A stretch of DNA of 64,000 nt from Shewanella indica. Its GTDB lineage: Bacteria > Pseudomonadota > Gammaproteobacteria > Enterobacterales > Shewanellaceae. The DNA is taken from assembly GCF_002836975.1 (NCBI RefSeq), contig NZ_NIJK01000052.1:49136-113135 (forward strand). Direction: 5' to 3'. Shown one piece after another: positions 9,507 through 17,840 of the stretch. Numbering within the stretch: position 1 is the stretch's first letter; each line of letters opens with the position of its first letter. The notes below the pieces were generated by a model, which was given only the letters and a program-made list of their open reading frames with translations, did not search any database and was not told where the DNA came from. A program made the translations under genes and the position numbers.

Positions 9507-9981
9507 TTTACTGGCCCGATTAACTTAAAAGGGCTGCATTATAGCCCCTGGCTGCCTTTGAGGAAAATAGCGTTCCAAAGCAGCAAACTGGGGGCAAAGC
9601 CTTTGCGCAAGCTGGGGTTGAGTCTCCCGCTTGCTGAAAGCTTTACAGTCATAGAGAAATACCAGCAGTAAAGACAAATTCACATAACAAATTGATTAAA
9701 ACTGGATAATTATTTCAATAAACTATGCCTAAAGCCCGAGTCATCATTTTTCCTGGCGGCCTGGCAACGAAAGCTGCCGCCGCTGTTTTCAGGTATAAAT
9801 TTGCTCAAAGCTTTTACCGCGGCATCTGCCACAATAGACTGGTGCCCTCAAGCTGGCAAAACAATCGAACGAACTCAATCTAACGAAATGGTCGAGTGAA
9901 ATCGGTCGAGCGAAATCAATCGCGCCAATTCACGGCACTACACTCAGCCGCTGAACAGAATATTGATAAGAAGGATGTTGA
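9507..9981. other. Intergenic gap with short tandem repeats
   Basis: About 475 bases between two divergent genes; it must hold promoters for both. No gene is seen. The only structure is the set of 14-bp repeats at 9865-9919, listed separately. Confidence 0.5.
9865..9919. repeat. Four tandem 13-14 bp repeats, intergenic
   Basis: Units TCGAACGAACTCAA, TCTAACGAAATGG, TCGAGTGAAATCGG and TCGAGCGAAATCAA follow one another without gaps, and a fifth partial unit (TCGCG) follows. They lie about 65 bases upstream of the DUF1289 gene. Confidence 0.65.
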
Positions 9982-10239
9982 ATGATCCAATCTCCCTGTG
10001 TGGCGCGCTGCGGCCTCAATGAAGACGACTTTTGTATGGGCTGCCTGCGCCATATAGATGAAATCGTCAATTGGAGCCACTGCCCGGACGAAGATAAACG
10101 CGCCATTATTGCCAAACTCCCGGAACGAAAACGCGCTTTTTCGGGCATGGAAAACAGCGGCATTATCAGTAGAGCCAAATACCTCGAGGCAGAGGCCAGG
10201 CTTGCACGCAGCGACAAGAGCAAAGCAAAAAAAGCGTGA
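9982..10239 (+). CDS. DUF1289 family protein
   Basis: A small 85-residue protein with the DUF1289 pattern: SPCVARC, then DFCMGCLR, giving four conserved Cys (Cys-x3-Cys and Cys-x2-Cys), followed by a Trp (NWSH) and a basic tail. The Cys pattern suggests a metal or Fe-S site, but the function is unknown. AAGGA lies just before the ATG. Transcription ends at the strong hairpin at 10281. Confidence 0.85.
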   Translation: MIQSPCVARCGLNEDDFCMGCLRHIDEIVNWSHCPDEDKRAIIAKLPERKRAFSGMENSGIISRAKYLEAEARLARSDKSKAKKA

Positions 10240-10280
10240 TACAACTTCAAGCGTTCAAGGCAACCAAGCCTTCAATAAAG

Positions 10281-10306
10281 AAAAAGACCGCTATTGCGGT
10301 CTTTTT
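10281..10306. terminator. Bidirectional Rho-independent terminator
   Basis: AAAAAGACCGC (10281-10291), loop TATT, GCGGTCTTTTT (10296-10306): an 11-bp perfect stem with a T run on both strands. It sits between the convergent DUF1289 and peptide transporter genes. Confidence 0.93.
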
Positions 10307-10329
10307 GGAATTTATGGGTCACTCAGACA

Positions 10330-11871
10330 TTACTGCGCTGAGCCGGCAGCGCCATTACCGTTATGGGAATGGTGAGTTTCTGTAAGACGACGCATCAGCG
10401 GCAATACCGCCAACGCGATAAAGGTACAAACCAGCGCCGCAATCCCCAACTTGTTGAACAAGCTGGTGTAGATAGGCAGAGTCTCAAGCGGATCTGTAAT
10501 GTTCTTCGGCACACTGGCGAAGTTGGCCACCACACCACCCAGATACTGAGAGATGCCCGAGGCGACAAAATAAGCCCCCATCATAAAGCCACCCATGCGC
10601 TCAGGTACGTAACGGGCAATCATCGCCAAGCCCAAACCACTGACCAGCAGCTCACCAAGTGAGTATGCACCGTAACCCCAGATCATCACCCAGGAAGAGG
10701 TCTTGCCATCGACGGCGAACATACCGGCAAAGCTGTAGATAAAGAAACCCAGCGCCACTACGGCAAAACCCAGTGCGAACTTGGCGGCGATGGAAATATC
10801 CTTGTTGTTACGTCCGGCAGAGGCATAAACCCAGGCCAGCACAGGGCTGAGCAACATGATCCAGATAGGGTTCAAGGCCTGGAACTGCGCCGGTGACCAG
10901 GTCCACAGATCGACACCAAAGGCCTGGAAGTTCCAATCGACGTTACGCAGGGCAAACAGCGCCAGCGAGGTAGACATCTGCTGGTAGAACACAAAGAAGA
11001 ATACAGTTTGTACCGTCAGAACCAAGGCGGCTATCAAACCGGCCCGCTCACTGGTTTCACTGTTTTTAATCAGGTAGATAAAGATACCGAGTACGGCAGC
11101 GCCTGCGGTGTAAACAAAGGCGCGGGCCACATCTTCATATTCAAGGATAAAGGCTGAAGCCACTACAGAAAGAGCCGCCAGGCCGAGTACCGCAAACAGC
11201 TTATTCATTTCCACCGGACGGGTATCCGGCTCTGAGCCATAGTTGGCCAGAGTTTTACGCATCATGGCGTAGTTGCCCAGTCCCACCAGCAAGCCCACGC
11301 AGCAAACGGCAAAAGCCGCGTGCCAACCGAACTCGTTGCCATAGTTAGCGTTGACGTAATCTTTAATCCAGGGAGTCAACAACATGGAGAAAGTAGAACC
11401 TACATTCACCGCCATGTAGTAGATGGTAAAGGCGCTGTCTATCTTGGAGTCGTCCCCCTCATAGATTTTACGCACCAGGTTACCGGCATTGGGTTTGAAC
11501 AAACCGTTACCGACAACAATTACCCCCAGAGCCGAAAACAGGAACCAGGTGTTTTCGGTTGGCACTGTCATCAGGGCATAACCCAGAGACAGAATACCGG
11601 CACCGAGCAACATGGTGCGCTTGGTACCGAGGATCTTATCCCCGACCCAACCACCAATCGCCGGCGACACATAAATCAATGCGGCACAGGCACTCCATAC
11701 CAGGTTGGCGCGACTGTCCTCAAACCCTAGACGCTGTACCATGAAGTACACGATAAGCGCCTGCATACCGTAATAACCGAAACGTTCCCATAGCTCGATA
11801 AGTGACACAGTCATAAAAGAATGTGTCTTACTTACCTTAGGAGACCCTAATGTCATTTTGCTTGCTTCCAT
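10330..11871 (-). CDS. POT/PTR2 family proton-dependent di-/tripeptide transporter
   Basis: A 513-residue inner-membrane symporter with about 14 membrane spans, close to E. coli DtpA/DtpB length. The POT motif at ELWERFGYYGMQALIVYF (about residue 27) contains the ExxERFxYY signature, the loop GGWVGDKILGTKRT follows, and GNGLFKPNAGN matches the second PTR2 signature. It imports small peptides. The gene stands alone, with the bidirectional hairpin at 10281 downstream. About 270 bases of AT-rich sequence lie upstream. Confidence 0.93.
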   Translation of the reverse strand: MEASKMTLGSPKVSKTHSFMTVSLIELWERFGYYGMQALIVYFMVQRLGFEDSRANLVWSACAALIYVSPAIGGWVGDKILGTKRTMLLGAGILSLGYALMTVPTENTWFLFSALGVIVVGNGLFKPNAGNLVRKIYEGDDSKIDSAFTIYYMAVNVGSTFSMLLTPWIKDYVNANYGNEFGWHAAFAVCCVGLLVGLGNYAMMRKTLANYGSEPDTRPVEMNKLFAVLGLAALSVVASAFILEYEDVARAFVYTAGAAVLGIFIYLIKNSETSERAGLIAALVLTVQTVFFFVFYQQMSTSLALFALRNVDWNFQAFGVDLWTWSPAQFQALNPIWIMLLSPVLAWVYASAGRNNKDISIAAKFALGFAVVALGFFIYSFAGMFAVDGKTSSWVMIWGYGAYSLGELLVSGLGLAMIARYVPERMGGFMMGAYFVASGISQYLGGVVANFASVPKNITDPLETLPIYTSLFNKLGIAALVCTFIALAVLPLMRRLTETHHSHNGNGAAGSAQ

Positions 11872-12143
11872 CTTGATTTGAAATAATTGTCAGACGAGTA
11901 TAAAACTGCAGGCCGCACAATCCAACGCAAACTCTGGGGCAAAACACACTTTGTCGCAATTCTCCTACTCAGCTCAAATTCCATTGGCGACTTTTTCAAC
12001 AATGCTGGGTTATTCAAAAGAGTAAAACGGAGCAAACCTAGCTGTAACAAGGTCTTTTACTGGTTAATGAGAATATTTATCAGTATCAAAATCACCGCAA
12101 AGCCAAGGTCAGAACCGCTTTTATCAGCGCCTTTGATATAAAA

Positions 12144-12167
12144 AAACCGCCCTTGGATGGACGGTTT
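12144..12167 (-). terminator. Rho-independent terminator after yajD
   Basis: On the minus strand AAACCG, an extra imperfect CC/GG pair, then CGGTTT followed by a run of T. It is located 45 bases after the yajD stop. Confidence 0.8.
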
Positions 12168-12211
12168 CCATTGAATAGCCTACGCCTTATCAGGCCGGGC
12201 AAGATAGGCGG

Positions 12212-12571
12212 TCAATCTTTGGTTGCCATTCTCGCCTTGAGATCGGCAAACGGATTGAAAGTGGCCGGCGCCTGTTTGGCTTCACTGGTGTCGCCGTACT
12301 GCACCAGTTCTTCAAACCTGGAATGCTCATTGTCATGGCAGTAGAGGCACAACAGCTCCCAGTTAGAGCCATCTGAAGGGTTATTGTCGTGATTGTGATC
12401 TCTGTGATGCACAGTCAACTCACGCAAGTTCTTGTGGGTGAACTCCCTGGCACAGCGGCCACAGACCCAGGGATACAGCTTGAGTGCCTGCTCCCGATAG
12501 CCCTTTTCACGACTCGCCTGATACTCACGGGCCTGTGCCAGCACCCGATCCAATTTACTCTGTTCTGCCAT
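12212..12571 (-). CDS. yajD: YajD family HNH nuclease
   Basis: A 119-residue HNH endonuclease-fold protein. CGRC and CLYC provide a four-Cys zinc site, and VHHRDHNHDNNP with ELLCLYCHDNEH gives the His-Asn-His core. The length and order of motifs match E. coli YajD, whose biological role is not settled. It follows the BCCT transporter by 24 nt, so it may be read from the same message, and a terminator follows. Confidence 0.87.
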   Translation of the reverse strand: MAEQSKLDRVLAQAREYQASREKGYREQALKLYPWVCGRCAREFTHKNLRELTVHHRDHNHDNNPSDGSNWELLCLYCHDNEHSRFEELVQYGDTSEAKQAPATFNPFADLKARMATKD

Positions 12572-12589
12572 CTTTATTTTCCGGTGAAC

Positions 12590-12605
12590 GGGCCCTTAAG
12601 GGCCC
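12590..12605 (-). terminator. Perfect 16-bp palindrome over the BCCT stop codon
   Basis: GGGCCCTTAAGGGCCC forms a GC-rich hairpin that contains the stop codon of the BCCT transporter gene (TAA at 12596-12598). There is no T run, so it may be an attenuator or mRNA stabiliser before yajD rather than a full terminator. Confidence 0.55.
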
Positions 12606-14581
12606 TCTACATATTCTGCGCTGGACAGATGCAGGTAATGCAGGTGCTTCTCATATTGAGTCACCACATCTGCCTGGATCTGCTCTTCCGTATAACCCAT
12701 CACATCATAATACTGTCCACCGTGTTCGAGGAAGACTTCAACCCGGAAGTAATTATTTTGTGACTCATCCTCAGCTTCTGCCTGAGTTTGATGGGTCACA
12801 GGCAGCGTAAAGGCACGGATCCGCAAGCCATAGACAAAGGTCTGCACCTCTTCATTTTCGATGACCAGCCTCACCCTGTCTTCATCGTACTGGAGATCGG
12901 CATTGATACCGCGGGATAAAAATCCCTGAGAGACCTTGGACAACGCAGGTGTCGCCACGTTGTCGACAAAACGCCGCGCCTGCTCGTAGGAGGGATGCGA
13001 CACCAACACATCTATCCTGTCTTCCCAGGACACGCTGGTTCTGGCGTACTGCACACTGGTGGTATGCAGCTGCACACTGTTGATTTTGAGCCAGTCATCC
13101 TGCAACGCCTTGAACAGGCCAAAGCAGATAAGCAGCATCACCAACAAGAACGGCATGGCACTGGCAATCGCCGCCGTTTGCAGCGCCTGCAAGCCACCGG
13201 CGAGCAGTAGTACAGAAGCCACTACCCCCTGCATCAGGGCCCAGAAAATCCGCTGCCATACAGGTGCGCCGGCATCACCGCCAGAGGTCAGATTATCGAT
13301 CACCAAAGAGCCTGAGTCCGACGAAGTCACAAAGAAGGTCACCACCAGACACACGGCGATAATGGACAGCAGATTAGACAGCGGCAAATGCTCAAAGAAA
13401 GTAAACAGGGCAACCGACACATCGGTGGAAACCGCCGTTGCCAGATATTCAGCGCCATGATTCATGATGGCATCAATCGCCGAGTTACCGAAAACCGTCA
13501 TCCACAGGAAGGTGAACCCACTGGGAACAAACAAAATCCCTACCAGAAACTCACGAATGGTACGGCCACGGGAGACCCGGGCGATAAAGGTACCCACAAA
13601 AGGTGACCAGGAGATCCACCAGCCCCAGTAAAGCAGAGTCCAGCCGCCGAGCCAGTCATTCTTCTGCTCGTAGGCATAGAGGTTAAAGGTCTTGCTCACC
13701 AGCTCACTCAGGTAACTACCGGTGTTTTGCACAAAAGACTGCAGCAGAGCGACTGTAGGCCCAAACAGCAGCACTATCATCATCAGCAAAAAAGCCAGCC
13801 CGAGGTTGAGCTCACTTAAGCGCTTTACGCCCTTATCCAAGCCGGAAAACACAGAGCCGGTGGCGATAAGAGTAATACCTATGATCAGTGCTACCTGCAC
13901 CCCGGTATTGATAGGGAATATATCACCCAACAGATAATTAAGCCCAGAGTTAACCTGCAATACCCCGAAACCCAAAGAGGTAGCCACACCAAACATGGTA
14001 CCCAATACGGCAAAAGTGTCGACGCAATGGCCTATGGGGCCATAAATACGTTCGCCAATCAAAGGATAAAGTGCGCTTCGTGGCAGCAGTGGCAACTTAT
14101 GCCGATAACTGAAGTAGGCCAGACTCAAGGCCACTACCGCATAGATGGCCCAGGCGTGAATGCCCCAGTGAAAGAAGGTGATCTTCATCGCCTCTTTGGC
14201 GGCTTCAACTGTATGGGGATCGGCGTCAGGCGGCGCCAGATAATGCATCACTGGCTCACCGACCCCAAAGAACATCAAGCCTATTCCCATACCGGCAGAG
14301 AACAGCATGGCAATCCAGCTCTTGTAGCTGTAATCCGGCTCGGCATGATCCGGCCCAAGTTTGATATCACCGAAGCGACTCACCATCACAAAGATGATAA
14401 ATACCAGAAAAATCGCCACGCCCATGATGTAGAGCCAACCCGCCTTTAGCTCCAGCCAGGATTGAGCTGCCTTGAACAATTCCTGTGCCTCATTCGGCCA
14501 AACCGCGCCGACAAACACCAGAATAGCGATACAGATCAGTGATGAAAAAAACACCGGAGGATTAATACTCGACTTAATCAA
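12596..14581 (-). CDS. BCCT family choline/betaine/carnitine transporter (BetT-like)
   Basis: A 661-residue osmolyte transporter with 12 predicted spans. The family signature region is LYWGWWISWSPFVGTFIARV (about residue 320), with the neighbouring GRTIREF. MLFSAGMGIGLMFFGVGEP near residue 95 is the Gly-rich motif of the first repeat. After the last span it has a ~150-residue cytoplasmic tail, as in BetT-type members where the tail senses osmotic strength. Substrate (choline, glycine betaine or similar) cannot be told from sequence. Possibly co-transcribed with yajD. Confidence 0.9.
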   Translation of the reverse strand: MIKSSINPPVFFSSLICIAILVFVGAVWPNEAQELFKAAQSWLELKAGWLYIMGVAIFLVFIIFVMVSRFGDIKLGPDHAEPDYSYKSWIAMLFSAGMGIGLMFFGVGEPVMHYLAPPDADPHTVEAAKEAMKITFFHWGIHAWAIYAVVALSLAYFSYRHKLPLLPRSALYPLIGERIYGPIGHCVDTFAVLGTMFGVATSLGFGVLQVNSGLNYLLGDIFPINTGVQVALIIGITLIATGSVFSGLDKGVKRLSELNLGLAFLLMMIVLLFGPTVALLQSFVQNTGSYLSELVSKTFNLYAYEQKNDWLGGWTLLYWGWWISWSPFVGTFIARVSRGRTIREFLVGILFVPSGFTFLWMTVFGNSAIDAIMNHGAEYLATAVSTDVSVALFTFFEHLPLSNLLSIIAVCLVVTFFVTSSDSGSLVIDNLTSGGDAGAPVWQRIFWALMQGVVASVLLLAGGLQALQTAAIASAMPFLLVMLLICFGLFKALQDDWLKINSVQLHTTSVQYARTSVSWEDRIDVLVSHPSYEQARRFVDNVATPALSKVSQGFLSRGINADLQYDEDRVRLVIENEEVQTFVYGLRIRAFTLPVTHQTQAEAEDESQNNYFRVEVFLEHGGQYYDVMGYTEEQIQADVVTQYEKHLHYLHLSSAEYVEGP

Positions 14582-14932
14582 ATTTTGCGCTCCTTTTTAC
14601 GGATAAATAGCGCCACTTACGAGCAAGTTCCTAAATTATAGCGGAACTCGGCCGGGGACAACGCTTATCCAAAGCCACACCAAAAGCTTATAGGGTGTTT
14701 ATGTGCAGTGTGTGACACCCTTCCGCGGACAAGCTCTCGGCTTGATAAAAATGGAAGAAATAGGACCCACCGGGATCAATGTGTTGGCGGGACAGACAAG
14801 ATTACCGTGGCATATTGAATGGCAATCGACTCAGACACAAACTGCTACTTTTGGCAACAATCGGCGCTGATTATACACAAAAATGAATAAAATGGGGAAT
14901 CTATAGCAACTCCCGCTCAAAGAATCATCACT
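14582..14932. other. Intergenic gap, BCCT gene leader
   Basis: About 350 bases between the DUF502 stop and the BCCT start, both on the minus strand. A TGTGTATAAT extended -10-like box on the minus strand (14870-14879) is the only promoter-like element noticed; it would give a ~280-base leader. No gene is seen. Confidence 0.4.
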
Positions 14933-15526
14933 TTAATCCTTCACGACCTTGGGTGTTTGCGAAATACCCGCTGTCAGATTAAAACGCATCGCCTCCTCGA
15001 ATGACCAATCCACCATGATCAAATCCTCTCGCTTGACCAGGCTGGTAACTCCGGCCATCTGATAGGAGAGTTGAAACAGCACAGGCACCCAGTCCCCTTC
15101 GGGCAAGGCATCGAGCAGCGGCTGAGGTGGCTTGTCTGTCATGATAAAGCCAACCACAAAACCGCCGTTGGCCTGACGCACCAATACCGTCTGCTGCGAC
15201 TTGGGCTTACTGCCATCACGGTTCATCAAAGAAGCGATATCGCGGATACTGCCATAGACAGACTTGAACAGAGGAAAGCGCATCAACTGCCGTTCAATCC
15301 AGCTCCAGAGCCAGACGATGGGGCTGACAGAAAACAGTAACCCGGCAATAAACACCAAGGCTGTGACCAATATAAAACCGGCTCCGGTAAATACAGTGTC
15401 CATGCCCAGCAAAGAAAAGAGTAACTTGCCCAGGCTGTCGAGAGATTCAAACAGGGACCAGAACAGCCAGAGACTAAGCGCCATGGGCAGCAGATTAAGC
15501 AAGCCGCGGATCAGGGTTTGTTTCAT
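14933..15526 (-). CDS. DUF502 family inner-membrane protein
   Basis: A 197-residue membrane protein with two spans (about 8-28 and 48-70), then the conserved segment IPLWS-like PIVWLWSWIERQ and PLFKSVYGSIRDI of DUF502, and a hydrophilic C-terminus with GFVVGFIMTD. The function is unknown. I start at the ATG at 15526 because AAGAGGAA sits right before it; the longer frame to 15607 adds 27 residues with no ribosome site. Confidence 0.83.
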   Translation of the reverse strand: MKQTLIRGLLNLLPMALSLWLFWSLFESLDSLGKLLFSLLGMDTVFTGAGFILVTALVFIAGLLFSVSPIVWLWSWIERQLMRFPLFKSVYGSIRDIASLMNRDGSKPKSQQTVLVRQANGGFVVGFIMTDKPPQPLLDALPEGDWVPVLFQLSYQMAGVTSLVKREDLIMVDWSFEEAMRFNLTAGISQTPKVVKD

Positions 15527-15715
15527 TGAATTCCTCTTGATATTTAAAACTGTATAAGGCACAGGACAGAGGCTCAAAGGAAGGTTTCTCGGCTGCCCCT
15601 TCCCCAACAGGCGCTCAACTCTGTATCCTGACAGAGACGCAAATCGATAGCAAAATGTTGTGCATTACCCCGAAAGGCCGCAGGGTCTCTCGGGCGCGAT
15701 AAGGAGAATAACAGC

Positions 15716-16099
15716 ATGCGCGTAACCCGACTGGACCACCTGGTGTTGACCGTCCGCGACATAGAGCAGAGTGTCGCCTTCTACCAAAAATTGGGCATGA
15801 AACGCCAAACCTTTGCCGATAACAGAACGGCGCTGCAATTTGGCGATCAGAAAATCAACCTGCACCAACTTGGCCGCGAATATTACCCCAATGCCGCCAA
15901 AGCCCAAAGTGGTTCGGCGGACTTGTGTTTTATCACCTGTGGTTCACTCATGGATACTATGGCACATCTCAGTGCCGTGGGAATTGACATCGAAGAAGGT
16001 CCCGTCGCCCGTACCGGCGCCACAGGCCCGATAGATTCAGTCTATATTCGCGATCCTGACGGTAACCTGATCGAGCTGGCAGAATATCGCGTTGACTAG
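15716..16099 (+). CDS. VOC family (glyoxalase/bleomycin-resistance fold) protein
   Basis: A 127-residue vicinal-oxygen-chelate protein. It begins RLDHLVLTVRDIEQS with the first metal-ligand His, and ends VYIRDPDGNLIELAEY with the Glu ligand; LHQLGREY in between carries another His. The closest known group is the GLOD5-like proteins, whose substrate is unknown. AAGGAG lies 8 nt before the ATG. It is monocistronic and followed by TTGAC-containing repeats. Confidence 0.85.
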   Translation: MRVTRLDHLVLTVRDIEQSVAFYQKLGMKRQTFADNRTALQFGDQKINLHQLGREYYPNAAKAQSGSADLCFITCGSLMDTMAHLSAVGIDIEEGPVARTGATGPIDSVYIRDPDGNLIELAEYRVD

Positions 16100-16160
16100 G
16101 CTGCGTTTTGACTAAGCAGGGGTTGACCAAGAGCTCCGTTGACTAAGTGCTCTGTTGACC
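16091..16160. repeat. Degenerate 16-bp tandem repeat with TTGAC core
   Basis: TTGAC occurs at 16092, 16108, 16123, 16139 and 16155, with similar flanks (GTTGACTAAG, GTTGACCAAG and so on), a period of 15-16 bp. The first copy overlaps the last codons of the VOC gene. Confidence 0.65.
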
Positions 16161-16162
16161 GC

Positions 16163-16189
16163 GCGGTGCAGCCTACCGGGCTGCACCGC
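16163..16189. terminator. GC-rich hairpin after the VOC gene
   Basis: GCGGTGCAGCC (16163-16173) pairs perfectly with GGCTGCACCGC (16179-16189), loop TACCG. No T run follows, so termination strength is uncertain. Confidence 0.6.
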
Positions 16190-16205
16190 CCCAAACAGCG
16201 ACAAA

Positions 16206-16231
16206 AAAGCCGCTTGAATGTAAGCGGCTTT
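16206..16231 (-). terminator. Rho-independent terminator after phoU
   Basis: AAAGCCGCTT (16206-16215), loop GAATGT, AAGCGGCTTT (16222-16231); on the minus strand it is followed by TTTTTT. It ends the pst-phoU operon. Confidence 0.9.
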
Positions 16232-16254
16232 CACAGAGTCTTCCGGATAAGAGC

Positions 16255-16959
16255 TTACAGCTCTTTTTCCATCTCCTCGTAGGAGACATGACGTACGTCT
16301 TTGCCTTTTACGTAATAAATCACGTACTCACAGATGTTTTTGCAGCGGTCCCCTACCCGTTCAACTGCACGGGCAGCCCAGAGCACATCCAGCACGCCGG
16401 GGATAGAGCGGGGGTCTTCCATCATATAAGTCATCAGTTGGCGAATGATGCCTTCATATTCCTTGTCCAACTTGGCATCTTCCTTATGCAGCTCCAACGC
16501 CGACTCGGCGTCCATCCGCGCCAGCGCATCCAGGGTCGAATTCAACATGCGGGTGGCATGACGCCCCATGGACTCAATGCTGACCAGCAGCGGCTGCTGA
16601 TTATTGCTGCGCTTCTCCTGTGCCGCCTTGGCGATACGCACACAGGCATCGCCGATGCGCTCAAGATCGGCAATCGTCTTGGAGATGGCTATCACCAGAC
16701 GCAAGTCGCTGGCCGCCGGCTGGCGCTTGGCAATGATGCGAGTACACTCTTCATCTATCATCACCTCCATGCCGTTGACCTTGTGATCGCCCTCGATCAC
16801 CTTCTGCGCCAACTCGGTATCCAGGCTGCCCAGGGCATCCAGCGCCTGTTCCAACTGCCGCTCCACCATACCGCCCATGGCCAGCACCCGGTTGCGGATA
16901 TCTTCCAGCTCGGCATTGAACTGGCCTGAGATATGTTTATTCAGGTTCTTGTTTTCCAT
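16255..16959 (-). CDS. phoU: Phosphate signalling complex protein PhoU
   Basis: A 234-residue all-helical protein made of two PhoU repeats. It links the Pst transporter to the PhoR-PhoB system and holds Pho signalling off when phosphate is plentiful. Conserved features are GDHKVNGMEVMID with EECTRI, and ERIGDACVRI in the first repeat, and the matching VERVGDRCKNI in the second; both are the E/DxxxD metal-binding motifs. It is the last gene of pstCAB-phoU, 30 nt after pstB. Confidence 0.96.
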   Translation of the reverse strand: MENKNLNKHISGQFNAELEDIRNRVLAMGGMVERQLEQALDALGSLDTELAQKVIEGDHKVNGMEVMIDEECTRIIAKRQPAASDLRLVIAISKTIADLERIGDACVRIAKAAQEKRSNNQQPLLVSIESMGRHATRMLNSTLDALARMDAESALELHKEDAKLDKEYEGIIRQLMTYMMEDPRSIPGVLDVLWAARAVERVGDRCKNICEYVIYYVKGKDVRHVSYEEMEKEL

Positions 16960-16989
16960 TTGCTTCCCCTTGCTCGGACGCAGCGTTTA

Positions 16990-17823
16990 TCAACCGTAGC
17001 GGCCGGTAATATAATCTTCGGTCTTACTCTGTTTTGGCGTGGTAAAGATAGTGTTGGTATCCGAGTACTCGATCAGCTCGCCCATATACATAAAGGCAGT
17101 CTGATCCGATACCCTGGCCGCCTGCTGCATGTTGTGCGTCACTATCACCACTGTGTACTTGGACTTGAGCTCGGTGATCAGCTCTTCGATAGTCAGGGTC
17201 GAGATAGGATCCAGTGCCGAAGTTGGCTCATCGAGCAGCAAGACTTCAGGCTCAATGGCTATCGCCCGGGCAATCACCAGACGCTGCTGCTGACCACCGG
17301 ATAGCCCGAAGGCGTTGTCATGCAATCTGTCTTTCACCTCGTCCCAGATGGCGGCGCCGCGCAGTGAACGTTCACAGGCCTCATCCAGCTCACGGCGGTT
17401 ACTCACGCCCTGCAGGCGCAGGCCATAGACGACATTTTCATAAATGGACTTGGGGAAAGGATTGGGACGCTGGAACACCATGCCCACATTGCGTCTCAGC
17501 GCCGCGACATCGACTTTCTTGTCGTAGATATTTTGGCCATGGAGCAAAATCTCCCCGTCGATATGGCAGTTATCCACCAGATCGTTCATCCGGTTGATAC
17601 AGCGCAGCAAGGTGGACTTACCGCAACCACTGGGGCCGATGAAGGCGGTGACCTTCTTCTTGGGGATCTTCATGGAAACATCAAACAGCGCCTGCTTGTC
17701 ACCATAGCGCAAATCCAGGTTACGGATCTCCAGCGCCGTCTCTTCGGCAGGCAGGTTCGCCAGATCCAGCGTCTCAGTATTCATTACCGATGAGTCTATC
17801 GAAATCATATTCTGTCCTATCAC
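16990..17823 (-). CDS. pstB: Phosphate ABC transporter ATP-binding protein PstB
   Basis: A 277-residue ATPase of the high-affinity phosphate importer. Walker A is GPSGCGKSTLLR, the signature LSGGQQQRL, and Walker B VLLLDEPTSALDP; the PstB-specific RRNVGMVFQRPNPFP segment is present. It pairs with PstA and PstC in the inner membrane. It starts 17 nt after pstA. Confidence 0.97.
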   Translation of the reverse strand: MIGQNMISIDSSVMNTETLDLANLPAEETALEIRNLDLRYGDKQALFDVSMKIPKKKVTAFIGPSGCGKSTLLRCINRMNDLVDNCHIDGEILLHGQNIYDKKVDVAALRRNVGMVFQRPNPFPKSIYENVVYGLRLQGVSNRRELDEACERSLRGAAIWDEVKDRLHDNAFGLSGGQQQRLVIARAIAIEPEVLLLDEPTSALDPISTLTIEELITELKSKYTVVIVTHNMQQAARVSDQTAFMYMGELIEYSDTNTIFTTPKQSKTEDYITGRYG

Positions 17824-17840
17824 TTCAGGATAATCGTCAA

